The position numbers and the translations under genes were made by a program. The notes under the pieces were generated by a model that worked only from the letters and a program-made list of their open reading frames with translations, made no database searches and was not told the DNA's origin. Positions 1 through 6,139 of a stretch of 15,377 bases of DNA are shown here, piece by piece (the first letter of the stretch is position 1; every line of letters begins with the position of its first letter). Origin of the DNA: Bacilli bacterium (GTDB lineage Bacteria > Bacillota_I > Bacilli_A > RF39 > UBA660); the NCBI GenBank assembly GCA_028708005.1, contig JAQVZV010000003.1, forward strand, positions 1 to 15,377. The letters run 5' to 3'.

Positions 1-355
1 CACTTCTGTCTAAAATTTTATTTTGTTTGATGTTAGCATTATTCATGCTTATGAATATAATTTCCGTGAGATCACTTTTTTTATTTTCATTTATATAAAC
101 CTTCATTAAAACATAAGGTATATCGTTAACAATCGTTAGAATATGGTTGTTTTTATTTATAACCATTTCATGAACCAGTGAATTTTGTCTAATCATTTCT
201 TTATTTAGTTCATATAAATAATCAGCATCATCGATGGGGCGATCAAAAATAACAAAATAATATTTTTCATTATTATATTCAAAACGAAACATTTTGTTTT
301 CTTCATAGATAGAATCCGGATATATATTATAATAATACTTAATATAATTATTCAT
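1..355 (-). CDS. Partial CDS, possible YutH/CotS-like spore coat-associated protein (N-terminal 118 codons)
   Basis: An open frame runs from an ATG at 355 to the window edge without a stop, so the C-terminus is missing. The start is supported by a GGGTGA ribosome site at 360-365. The visible part is rich in Tyr, Asn and Ile. It contains a YxxIYPDSIYEE start, a beta-strand pattern (MFRFEYNNEKYYFVIF) and later NHILTIVNDIPYVLMKVY, which fits the N-lobe of the CotS/YutH kinase-like spore coat family. In Bacillus, yutH sits beside yutG, and here the divergent neighbour is a YutG-type gene, which supports the call. YutH is known there as a spore coat-associated protein, and CotS-family proteins resemble aminoglycoside phosphotransferases. 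No catalytic motif is visible in this fragment, so the family assignment rests on context and general pattern. The open frame itself is solid. Confidence 0.5.
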   Translation of the reverse strand, partial: MNNYIKYYYNIYPDSIYEENKMFRFEYNNEKYYFVIFDRPIDDADYLYELNKEMIRQNSLVHEMVINKNNHILTIVNDIPYVLMKVYINENKKSDLTEIIFISMNNANIKQNKILDRS

Positions 356-363
356 GCAATCAC

Positions 364-399
364 CCATACTATAATATGGTATAAACAAGGCATTTATGA
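364..399 (-). promoter_or_regulatory. Candidate sigma-E-like promoter of the yutH-like gene, within a palindrome
   Basis: Read on the minus strand, TCATAAA (393-399) is followed by exactly 14 bases and then CATATTAT (371-378). Compared with the Bacillus sigma-E pattern (kmATATT, about 14, CATACAnT) this keeps k, m, ATA, the spacing, CATA and the last T. The -10 lies in a 16-base imperfect palindrome at 364-379 (7 of 8 pairs match). The predicted transcript start is only about 10 bases before the ATG at 355. This is a candidate based on pattern only. Confidence 0.35.
377..385 (+). promoter_or_regulatory. Candidate extended -10 promoter for pgpA
   Basis: TGGTATAAA at 377-385 matches an extended -10 (TGnTATAAT, one mismatch in the hexamer). 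It is placed to start a transcript near 392, before the AAGGAGG ribosome site at 401-407. An alternative -10, TATAAT at 370-375, lies in the palindrome. No convincing -35 is present for either. Confidence 0.4.
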
Positions 400-414
400 A
401 AAGGAGGACAGACC

Positions 415-897
415 GTGAAAAACGTAAAAGAGGCGGCAATAACAAAATTAGAAGAACGAGGAGTAACGATTAATGATATCGCAACTATTGTTTATAATAT
501 CCAAGGTTCTTACCAAAATATTACCGTTGATGACTGCAAAGAAATGGTCTTATCAATAATTTCAAAAAGAGAAACATTATATACAATTCTCACTGGTATT
601 GCTATAGATGAAATAGCAGAAAAAGGATTATTCGATCCGGAAATAAATAAAATCATAACTGATGATAATAGTTTATATGGACTTGATGAAATATTGGCTC
701 TCAGTATAGTAAATATGAACGGTTCTATAGCCCTCACTAATTTTGGCTACTTAGACAAAACAAAACCAGGCATCATAGGACAGCTTGATAAGGAAGGCAA
801 AAGTAGCACTAAATGTCATACTTTTTTAGATGATATAATATGTGCTATCGCAGCATCAGCCGCTAGTAGAATTGCTCATCAAGTGATAAAAAAATAA
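415..897 (+). CDS. pgpA: Phosphatidylglycerophosphatase A family protein (YutG type)
   Basis: This 160-residue protein matches the YutG branch of the PgpA family, whose predicted reaction is removal of phosphate from phosphatidylglycerol phosphate to give phosphatidylglycerol. Conserved stretches are LYGLDE (87-92), NFGYLDKTKPGIIGQLD (109-125) and CHTFLDD (134-140), followed by an Ala-rich helix and SRIAH near the end. The length equals that of the B. subtilis protein. No strong membrane segment is visible, as expected for the YutG form and unlike E. coli PgpA. Translation starts at GTG 415 behind AAGGAGG at 401-407 (7-base spacing). PgsA, which makes the substrate, is encoded about 3 kb away on the other strand. 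The family is clear. The enzymatic role of YutG-type members is inferred from the family name. Confidence 0.85.
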   Translation: MKNVKEAAITKLEERGVTINDIATIVYNIQGSYQNITVDDCKEMVLSIISKRETLYTILTGIAIDEIAEKGLFDPEINKIITDDNSLYGLDEILALSIVNMNGSIALTNFGYLDKTKPGIIGQLDKEGKSSTKCHTFLDDIICAIAASAASRIAHQVIKK

Positions 898-918
898 GAA
901 GCACTAACACTTCTTATT
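888..918 (-). terminator. Convergent intrinsic terminator between pgpA and rny
   Basis: A 9-bp stem (893-901 with 910-918) and an 8-base loop are followed on the minus strand by a run of five T (888-892), which suits termination of rny. The stop codons of both genes (895-897 plus, 914-916 minus) lie inside the stem. In the plus direction the T tract is weak. Confidence 0.7.
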
Positions 919-2467
919 TAGCTTCCTCAATAGCTCTAGTCTCCCTAATAACAGTTACTTTAACCGTTCCAGGATACTGAACTTCTTGTTCAATACGATC
1001 TTTAATATCACGCGCAATTTTGACACTCTTTAAATCGTCAACTTCTTCTGGATTTACCAAAATACGTAATTCGCGTCCTGCCTGAATAGCATAAACTTTA
1101 TCTACACCTTGAACCTCACTCGCAATACCTTCTAATTGTTCTAAACGCTTCGTATAGTTTTCTAACGAATCATTACGAGCGCCAGGTCTTGATGCAGACA
1201 ATGCATCAGCAATAGCGACTAAAACAGAAATATTGCTAGTTGGAGTAACATCACCGTGGTGTGAAGCAATCGCGTTTATAACTACTGGGTCTTCATGATT
1301 TTTCTTGGCCATATCGACACCTAACTCAATATGACTTCCTTCAACTTCAAAATCAATTGCTTTACCAATATCGTGTAATAATCCCGCTCTCTTTGCTAGA
1401 GCAACATTTTCGCCAATTTCACTAGCTAAAATACCAGTTAAATGAGCCACTTCTTTTGAATGTTGAAGAGCGTTTTGCCCATAGCTTGATCTAAAATGTA
1501 ATTTACCTAATAGGTCCACAACCTGCGGTTCAATCTTCGTTAAACCCAATTCAAATGTTGCTTCCCTACCATATTCTAAAATTTTTACATTCATCTCTTT
1601 TATCGTTTTGTCGTATAATTCTTCAATCCTTGCCGGATGAATACGTCCATCTTTTATTAAGGCTTCAATTGTTACTTTTGCTATTTCTCTCCTTAACGGA
1701 TCGAAACTAGAAATTACAATAGCTTCAGGGGTATCATCAATAATCAAATCAACACCAGTAACAGCCTCGATTGTCCTTATATTACGCCCTTCTCGACCGA
1801 TAATTCTACCTTTCATATCATCATTAGGTAAATTAATGACAGAAATAGTTTGTTCACTGGCAACATCAGAAGCATATCTATGCATAGACGCAACAAGTAA
1901 ACTCTTGGCATCACGGTCAGCTTGAATTTTAGCCTCTGATTCCCTTTCCCTAATATATTCTGCTACTTCCATTTCCATTTCTTCTTCAACTTTTTTCATT
2001 ATAAGATCACGAGCTTTATCCCTTGGAAAACCCGAAATCTTTTCTAACAGATCAAGTTGTTGTTTTTTGACTTCTTCCATTTCATTCTCTGTTTTTTGGA
2101 TTTCCTTTTGTTTCAACACTAAATTATTATCCCTTTGATCTAACATCTTTTCACGATTCTGAAGCATCCCGTCACGTTTATCCATGCTGCCTTCTCGTTG
2201 AAGTAATCTGTCTTCTAGTTCCTTCATCTCGTTTTTCTTTTCTTTAAGATCCTTTTCAATCTCTAGTTTTAATTTATGTGCCTCTTCTTTAGCTTCAAAT
2301 AAATACTCGCGCTTTATCTTTTCAGCTTCTTTGCGCGCCTTTTCTATCATATTTTCAGCCTTATCATTAGTACGTTTATTTTTTATACGGTTAATGATAA
2401 GAACAGAACTTGCACCTAAAGAAAGTCCAAGTACAGAGGTTAAAATGGATAATGATAATGCATCCAT
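914..2467 (-). CDS. rny: Ribonuclease Y
   Basis: RNase Y is the membrane-anchored endoribonuclease that starts mRNA decay in Firmicutes. Residues follow the usual order: an N-terminal membrane anchor (about 5-26), a long charged coiled coil (about 30-205), a KH domain with GRIIGREGRNIR (220-231), and an HD domain with H336 and the HD pair 365-366 in LLHDIGKA, then SHHGD. I chose ATG 2467 (517 residues). The longer reading from GTG 2479 would overlap the GAGGG ribosome site (2473-2477), which sits 5 bases before ATG 2467. The length agrees with the family (about 520). The gene has its own near-consensus promoter and a leader with a small hairpin. It lies downstream of recA, as in Bacillus. Confidence 0.97.
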   Translation of the reverse strand: MDALSLSILTSVLGLSLGASSVLIINRIKNKRTNDKAENMIEKARKEAEKIKREYLFEAKEEAHKLKLEIEKDLKEKKNEMKELEDRLLQREGSMDKRDGMLQNREKMLDQRDNNLVLKQKEIQKTENEMEEVKKQQLDLLEKISGFPRDKARDLIMKKVEEEMEMEVAEYIRERESEAKIQADRDAKSLLVASMHRYASDVASEQTISVINLPNDDMKGRIIGREGRNIRTIEAVTGVDLIIDDTPEAIVISSFDPLRREIAKVTIEALIKDGRIHPARIEELYDKTIKEMNVKILEYGREATFELGLTKIEPQVVDLLGKLHFRSSYGQNALQHSKEVAHLTGILASEIGENVALAKRAGLLHDIGKAIDFEVEGSHIELGVDMAKKNHEDPVVINAIASHHGDVTPTSNISVLVAIADALSASRPGARNDSLENYTKRLEQLEGIASEVQGVDKVYAIQAGRELRILVNPEEVDDLKSVKIARDIKDRIEQEVQYPGTVKVTVIRETRAIEEAK

Positions 2468-2492
2468 AATAACCCTCACTTTCTATTTATAC

Positions 2493-2514
2493 AGTTAAAG
2501 TTACTGATTTTAAC
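2493..2514 (-). promoter_or_regulatory. Leader hairpin upstream of rny
   Basis: AGTTAAA (2493-2499) and TTTAACT (2508-2514) form a perfect 7-bp stem with an 8-base loop in the predicted rny 5' untranslated leader, about 26 bases before the start codon. It has no T run, so it is not an obvious terminator. It could affect mRNA stability. That is inference. Confidence 0.4.
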
Positions 2515-2525
2515 TCTACACCTCC

Positions 2526-2554
2526 ATTTTAAAATTGATTTGGGTTTGTGTCAA
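2526..2554 (-). promoter_or_regulatory. Sigma-A promoter of rny
   Basis: On the minus strand, a perfect TTGACA (2549-2554) is followed by 17 bases and TAAAAT (2526-2531). The predicted start is near 2519, giving a leader of about 50 bases. This is one of the two strongest vegetative promoters in the window. Confidence 0.85.
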
Positions 2555-2583
2555 GGACAATAATAATATTTCATGACTTTTGC

Positions 2584-2610
2584 AAAAGAAAAAGCTATTT
2601 AATAGCCTTT
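2584..2610 (-). terminator. Probable intrinsic terminator of recA
   Basis: On the minus strand AAAGGCTAT pairs with ATAGCTTTT (9 bp with one G-T wobble, TAA loop), followed by a T-rich stretch interrupted by one C. The hairpin includes the last codons and the stop of recA (2595-2597). Confidence 0.5.
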
Positions 2611-3626
2611 TCAACAGTTTTTTGTTTTTTTAAAATTCCATAAAATTCTCTAACTTTTGTTTCAATTTCATTTTGTAATTTGATATTTTCTTTTAATAAG
2701 GCTTTCACATTTTCTTTACCTTGCCCCATCTTTTCGCCTTTATATGCATACCAAGCGCCACTTTTTTCAATTATACCGCTATCAGCTGCTAAATCAATTA
2801 ATTCTCCTAATTTGCTAATGCCTTCGCCATACATAATTTCAACATTTGCTGTTTTGAATGGAGGTGCAACCTTATTTTTTACAACTTTTATATTAGTCTT
2901 ATTCCCAACAATATTATCGCCTTGTTTAATTTGTTCAGCCCTTCTAATGTCTAAACGAATTGAAGAATAGAACTTCAATGCACGTCCCCCTGGAGTCGTT
3001 TCGGGATTACCAAACATAATCCCCACTTTCTCCCTCAATTGATTAATGAAAACCGCTATTGTATTAGTTTTACTAATTGTCCCTGACAATTTTCTTAAAG
3101 CTTGAGACATAAGACGAGCTTGTAAACCAATATGGCTATCACCCATTTCCCCTTCTATCTCAGCTTGTGGTACCAAAGCAGCCACAGAGTCGATAACAAT
3201 TATACTTATCGCGCCACTTCTAACTAAAGCTTCACATATTTCTAAAGCTTGCTCTCCCGTATCAGGTTGTGACAATAACAATTCATTAATATTAACACCC
3301 AACTTCGAAGCATAAACTGGATCAAGCGCATGTTCGGCATCAATAAAAGCGGCTCGTCCACCTTGTTTTTGAATTTCTGCTATTGCATGAAGAGCAACTG
3401 TTGTTTTGCCGCTTGATTCAGGTCCATATATTTCAACAATACGCCCTTTAGGATAACCGCCTACTCCTAATGCCATATCTAGAGTTAAAGAACCACTAGA
3501 ACAAACATCTATTTCACGATGAGGGTTTTCGCCCAACTTCATAATCGAACCTCTACCAAATTGTTTTTCAATATCTAATAAAACTTGTTCAAGAGTTTTA
3601 TCTTTATCGACGTTTTTCGTCACCAT
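2595..3626 (-). CDS. recA: Recombinase RecA
   Basis: RecA forms ATP-dependent filaments on single-stranded DNA, drives strand exchange in homologous recombination and activates LexA self-cleavage. The 343-residue protein has Walker A GPESSGKTT (68-76), the catalytic Glu in DAEHALDP (E98), Walker B IIVIDS (142-147) and the signature FINQLREKVGIMFGNPETTPGGRALKFY region (193-220). The C-terminal tail is short and basic, without a long acidic extension. The start is ATG 3626 behind AGGAGG (3632-3637, 5-base spacing). A sigma-A promoter and an SOS box lie upstream, so damage-inducible control by LexA is likely. In Bacillus, cinA usually sits between pgsA and recA; it is absent here, and recA has its own promoter and terminator. 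Confidence 0.98.
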   Translation of the reverse strand: MVTKNVDKDKTLEQVLLDIEKQFGRGSIMKLGENPHREIDVCSSGSLTLDMALGVGGYPKGRIVEIYGPESSGKTTVALHAIAEIQKQGGRAAFIDAEHALDPVYASKLGVNINELLLSQPDTGEQALEICEALVRSGAISIIVIDSVAALVPQAEIEGEMGDSHIGLQARLMSQALRKLSGTISKTNTIAVFINQLREKVGIMFGNPETTPGGRALKFYSSIRLDIRRAEQIKQGDNIVGNKTNIKVVKNKVAPPFKTANVEIMYGEGISKLGELIDLAADSGIIEKSGAWYAYKGEKMGQGKENVKALLKENIKLQNEIETKVREFYGILKKQKTVEKAIK

Positions 3627-3653
3627 ACATTCCTCCTATTTCCTTACAAATTA

Positions 3654-3682
3654 ATTTTACATTATTTAAAATTAAAAAGCAA
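3654..3682 (-). promoter_or_regulatory. Sigma-A promoter of recA
   Basis: On the minus strand TTGCTT (3677-3682), 17 bases, then TAAAAT (3654-3659). The predicted start is near 3647, about 20 bases before the ATG, just leaving room for the AGGAGG site. Confidence 0.75.
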
Positions 3683-3690
3683 GCGTTTTC

Positions 3691-3704
3691 CGAACATTTG
3701 TTTG
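3691..3704. promoter_or_regulatory. LexA (DinR) SOS box upstream of recA
   Basis: CGAACATTTGTTTG matches the Firmicute SOS consensus CGAACRNRYGTTYC at 12 of 14 positions, including the CGAAC and GTT half-site cores. It ends 8 bases upstream of the recA -35 box, as expected for an operator of the SOS-induced recA promoter. It is the only match noticed in the window. Confidence 0.75.
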
Positions 3705-3736
3705 TTATTTTTGTAAAGTAAATATTACCAAAAATC

Positions 3737-3765
3737 AAAAAAGCCCTTACTAAAAGGGATTTTTT
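3737..3765 (-). terminator. Intrinsic terminator of pgsA
   Basis: On the minus strand CCCTT (3754-3758) pairs with AAGGG (3744-3748). Flanking A6/T6 runs extend the stem, and a TTTTTT tract follows. It lies about 20 bases after the pgsA stop. Confidence 0.8.
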
Positions 3766-3785
3766 GAATGTATTTTTATTACAAA

Positions 3786-4400
3786 TTATAAAGTTTCAAC
3801 AATTTCTTCCTTCTGTGTTATTAACTCACGATTCATAACATAATATTGCACAGCTGATATCATTGATAATACCGTTGCTGTTATAAGTAAGAAGTCTGAC
3901 ACTTTGATATTCCATAGTTCAAACGGTAAATTATAAAAGAATGTTAATGAAAGCCCTGTCATCATACAAGCTGTCTTAAACTTACCCGATTTAATAGCAG
4001 CTACAACCTTGCCTTTGCTTGCCGCTAACATACGAATAGAATTAACAATAGTATCTCTCATAATAACAATAACTGCGACAATAGGATTTATATGATTACT
4101 AGATGCTAAGATGATTAAAACCGAATTGACTAAAACCTTATCTGCAATTGCATCCATCAATTTCCCAAAATCAGTTATCATATTATATTTACGAGCGATA
4201 TAACCATCAACAAAGTCAGTTAAAGCTGCAATAACAAAAATTATACCTGCAATAATATACTTACTATCAACTAATATTTTCCCTTCAACCAAGAATGTTG
4301 GAAATTCAACATTTATAGCATAAAATGGAAATAATAATAAAAGAATTATGACAAGAGACAAAACAATTCTAACTACTGTAAATTTGTTAGCAAGATTCAT
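3786..4400 (-). CDS. pgsA: CDP-diacylglycerol--glycerol-3-phosphate 3-phosphatidyltransferase
   Basis: This membrane enzyme condenses CDP-diacylglycerol with glycerol-3-phosphate to form phosphatidylglycerol phosphate, the committed step to phosphatidylglycerol. The full CDP-alcohol phosphatidyltransferase signature D-x2-DG-x2-AR-x8-G-x3-D-x3-D is present (D62, D65-G66, A69-R70, G79, D83, D87). Hydrophobic segments lie at about 7-27, 48-62, 88-102, 142-157 and 168-188. The 204-residue length fits. The gene follows rodZ with a 7-base gap and is probably translated from the same transcript. GGGGAG at 4413-4418 is the likely ribosome site, with a rather long spacing of about 12. Its product is the predicted substrate of the PgpA-family protein at 415-897. 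Confidence 0.96.
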   Translation of the reverse strand: MNLANKFTVVRIVLSLVIILLLLFPFYAINVEFPTFLVEGKILVDSKYIIAGIIFVIAALTDFVDGYIARKYNMITDFGKLMDAIADKVLVNSVLIILASSNHINPIVAVIVIMRDTIVNSIRMLAASKGKVVAAIKSGKFKTACMMTGLSLTFFYNLPFELWNIKVSDFLLITATVLSMISAVQYYVMNRELITQKEEIVETL

Positions 4401-4407
4401 ATGTATA

Positions 4408-4893
4408 TCACTCTCCCCTTATGAAATAAGATAAATTGTCAACTTCTACCGGTTCTTCATTGTTATAATTAACAAGTATAACAAGTATAAAGTAAACCAC
4501 AATACCAACTATAACAATTATTAAACTAATTATAAGTAGTTTAAAAAAAGAAAAATTACTTTTTTGTTCTAATGTATATGGGGAAATAATGTCCCTTTTT
4601 TCAGCTTTTATTTCTTCATTAGCTTTTGCTATCTCATCAAGTGGAATCTTAGATGTATATTCAAATACAAATTCATTAAAGTCATCTTCTAATTTTTCAT
4701 ATTCCAAGCTCAAGTATTTAGCATAATCTCTTATTATTTGTTTTAATTCGAAAACGTCTTTAAAAGCACTTCTATTTCCTTTTTCAACATTCTCTAATTG
4801 TGAAGGCTTAAGTTTTAAGTCGGTTGCCGCTTCATCTAGCGAAATTCCCATCGCCTCCCGCGCTTCTTCCAACTCACGTCCTATCTCCTTCAA
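4408..4893 (-). CDS. rodZ: RodZ/YmfM-type helix-turn-helix membrane protein (short form)
   Basis: This is a 161-residue protein with an N-terminal Cro-like helix-turn-helix (about 6-66; IGRELEEAREAMGISLDEAA start), a charged linker, one membrane helix (about 118-141) and only about 20 residues outside. This is the layout of RodZ (YmfM in Bacillus), which links MreB filaments to the membrane during rod-shape growth. The external part is much shorter than in Bacillus (about 290 residues in total) or E. coli, so the beta-rich C-terminal domain is missing. The start is TTG 4893, chosen because GAGGTG (4901-4906) lies 7 bases upstream and the family begins at this point. The position immediately before pgsA and recA is the same as in Bacillus. 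Confidence 0.88.
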   Translation of the reverse strand: MKEIGRELEEAREAMGISLDEAATDLKLKPSQLENVEKGNRSAFKDVFELKQIIRDYAKYLSLEYEKLEDDFNEFVFEYTSKIPLDEIAKANEEIKAEKRDIISPYTLEQKSNFSFFKLLIISLIIVIVGIVVYFILVILVNYNNEEPVEVDNLSYFIRGE

Positions 4894-4920
4894 GCGAAAT
4901 CACCTCTTTTTTAAAAAAAT

Positions 4921-5275
4921 AAAGCACCTGATAAGCCATGTTCTGTCCCTATTTCTAGGGGGCAAATATTTATCTATGTTTCCATCCTCCGCCCAGTTCT
5001 TATTCCCGGTTGGAAGTTCCCCTACCTTATTTGGGTTTCTCACTTGTGGGGTTTACCTCGTTCCACTATTTTAATTTCTTAAAATCATCGTCACTATGGC
5101 ACTTTTATACCCAATAACCATACCATGAAGGCTATAGGTTATTAAGGAGCCGTTAGGATATTATCCTACCATAGGTTATCTTTTCCCTATGCACAAACAC
5201 TACAATCATCACAGATTGTGTGAGCATGGACTTTCCTCTGCATCATGAAAGATGCAGCATTTGCCTTGGTGCTTT
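4921..5275 (-). ncRNA. rnpB: RNase P RNA, bacterial type B
   Basis: This is the catalytic RNA of RNase P, which cuts 5' leaders from precursor tRNAs. On the minus strand the conserved GAGGAAAGTCC (5228-5238) and ACAGAACATGGCTTA (4932-4946) form the two halves of the P4 core. Between them are AAGTGCCATAGTGACGA, GTGGAACGAGGTAAACCCC and GAGAAACCCAAAT elements typical of the Bacillus B type. The ends AAAGCACC (4921-4928) and GGTGCTTT (5268-5275) pair as helix P1 and set the boundaries, giving about 355 nt against 401 in B. subtilis. The 5' end overlaps the gpsB stop codon by two bases. The order gpsB-rnpB is conserved with Bacillus. A run of seven T directly follows the 3' side of P1. No separate promoter is obvious. 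Confidence 0.96.
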
Positions 5276-5597
5276 ATTCTTCTTCACCATAAACTGTTTT
5301 TTCGAGTTGAGATAAGCGTCTTAATAAATCAACATTAGTGATTTTAACATCAGTATTTTTCACTATTTCCACATTTTCCTTTAAAATTCTATTTTCATGC
5401 TTTAATCGAAGATTTTCCTCGATCAACTCTTTTTGTTCAGACTCCTTTTGTTTAAGTAATGAAATAAAATTACTATAATCTTTAATAATAATATCTAAAT
5501 ACTTATCAACTTCTTGAGGTCGATATCCTCTAGTATCAAGAGGGAAGTCTTTTTCAAGAATTTCTTTTGGACTAAGTGTTATTCTATCATAAAGCAT
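5274..5597 (-). CDS. gpsB: Cell division protein GpsB (DivIVA-domain)
   Basis: GpsB is a small cytosolic adaptor that docks penicillin-binding proteins and shuttles between septum and side wall. The 107-residue protein has the DivIVA-type N-terminal membrane-binding domain (ITLSPKEILEKDF, RGY 23-25, EVDKYLD 29-35), a coiled coil (about 36-80) and the GpsB-specific C-terminal trimerisation motif NVDLLRRLSQLEKTVYG (88-104), which separates it from DivIVA. The start is ATG 5597 with GAGGTGA upstream at 5602-5608. A consensus promoter lies at 5619-5647. Its likely partner PonA is encoded about 1.2 kb away, and RodZ on the other side of rnpB. Confidence 0.93.
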   Translation of the reverse strand: MLYDRITLSPKEILEKDFPLDTRGYRPQEVDKYLDIIIKDYSNFISLLKQKESEQKELIEENLRLKHENRILKENVEIVKNTDVKITNVDLLRRLSQLEKTVYGEEE

Positions 5598-5618
5598 ACA
5601 CTCACCTCACTCTACTAT

Positions 5619-5647
5619 ATTCTATATAAAATTACGACAATTGTCAA
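5619..5647 (-). promoter_or_regulatory. Sigma-A promoter of gpsB (and probably rnpB)
   Basis: On the minus strand a perfect TTGACA (5642-5647), 17 bases, then TAGAAT (5619-5624). A perfect 10-base palindrome GACAATTGTC (5636-5645) overlaps the -35 and could be an operator. No terminator separates gpsB from rnpB, so this promoter may feed both. Confidence 0.85.
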
Positions 5648-5657
5648 TTTATATTTC

Positions 5658-5939
5658 CTATTTTCTAGTTCTTAATTCCTTTATTCCTTTTTTAGCTTGT
5701 TTATACAATTGATAAATCATAGTCGATAATGAGGCTGCTATAACCGCCTCAAAAAGACTGTTGAAACTTACATTTACAAAGACGAATTCAACCGTTATAC
5801 TAATAATAAGCAAAATCCATATAATCATCCACTTTTTAATAAAAGGGATATCTTTTAAACCATTACCAATAACTAGCAATATTAAAGATAAGTATATAAT
5901 TTGCGAGGTAATATCTACTCTAAATAATAAATCTTCCAT
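5658..5939 (-). CDS. Small holin-like membrane protein
   Basis: This 93-residue protein has three predicted membrane helices (about 12-28, 37-55, 61-78) and a basic tail (KQAKKGIKELRTRK). Features such as IGNGLKDIPFIKKW between helices one and two, and a last helix ending in YQLYKQ, resemble the phage holin superfamily represented by Hol44 and Phage_holin_5_2. Such proteins make membrane lesions in phages. In a chromosomal housekeeping setting the role is unknown, and no lysin or phage gene is adjacent. The start is ATG 5939 with AGGAGG (5944-5949) 4 bases upstream. It lies 38 bases after a 28-codon ORF, probably in one transcript, and just upstream of the gpsB promoter. The family call is from pattern only. 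Confidence 0.55.
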   Translation of the reverse strand: MEDLLFRVDITSQIIYLSLILLVIGNGLKDIPFIKKWMIIWILLIISITVEFVFVNVSFNSLFEAVIAASLSTMIYQLYKQAKKGIKELRTRK

Positions 5940-5977
5940 ATGGCCTCCTATATAATCATATGAAAGATTTTCTTAAT

Positions 5978-6064
5978 TTATTTTTTCACCATCAACATAA
6001 GTTTGTTGAACTGGTTTACTTCTATCAATTCATTCAACATCATATAAATATATACTCTATCCAT
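5978..6064 (-). CDS. Candidate small protein (28 aa), unrecognised
   Basis: An ATG at 6064 follows the near-perfect ribosome site AAAGGAGG (6069-6076, 4-base spacing) and opens 28 codons ending at TAA 5978-5980. The peptide begins MDRVYIYMMLNELIEVNQFN and ends KLMLMVKK. It is amphipathic with several Met and Leu residues and has no clear membrane segment. An extended -10 (TGCTATAAA) lies about 40 bases upstream. It precedes the holin-like gene by 38 bases and probably shares its transcript. I do not recognise a family. The strong ribosome site is the main evidence. It could also be a leader peptide for the gene downstream. Confidence 0.45.
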   Translation of the reverse strand: MDRVYIYMMLNELIEVNQFNKLMLMVKK

Positions 6065-6094
6065 CGCGCCTCCTTTGTCATACTGTATCACATA

Positions 6095-6103
6095 TTTATA
6101 GCA
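6095..6103 (-). promoter_or_regulatory. Candidate extended -10 promoter of the small ORF and holin-like gene
   Basis: On the minus strand TGCTATAAA (6095-6103) is an extended -10. The -35 region (TACAAG at 17 bases) is poor. The predicted start near 6088 leaves a leader of about 24 bases containing AAAGGAGG. Confidence 0.4.
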
Positions 6104-6125
6104 TGTAAATATCATTACTTGTATC

Positions 6126-6139
6126 TCGATGAAAATCGA
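6126..6139. repeat. Inverted repeat in the divergent intergenic region
   Basis: TCGAT (6126-6130) and ATCGA (6135-6139) flank a GAAA loop between the minus-strand small ORF and recU. It is not followed by a T run. It could be an operator half-site pair for the divergent promoters, or chance. Confidence 0.3.

Noticed and set aside
510..737. Minus-strand ORF inside pgpA
   Set aside because: A shadow of a conserved coding gene, with no ribosome site.
2468..2479. GTG 2479 as the rny start
   Set aside because: This GTG overlaps the GAGGG ribosome site that correctly serves ATG 2467.
2680..2970. Plus-strand ORF antisense to recA
   Set aside because: The opposite strand is conserved recA; composition is that of a mirror frame.
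4911..4920. T7 run after rnpB as a stand-alone intrinsic terminator
   Set aside because: There is no local GC hairpin before it; only the long-range P1 helix precedes the T run, so termination there is uncertain.
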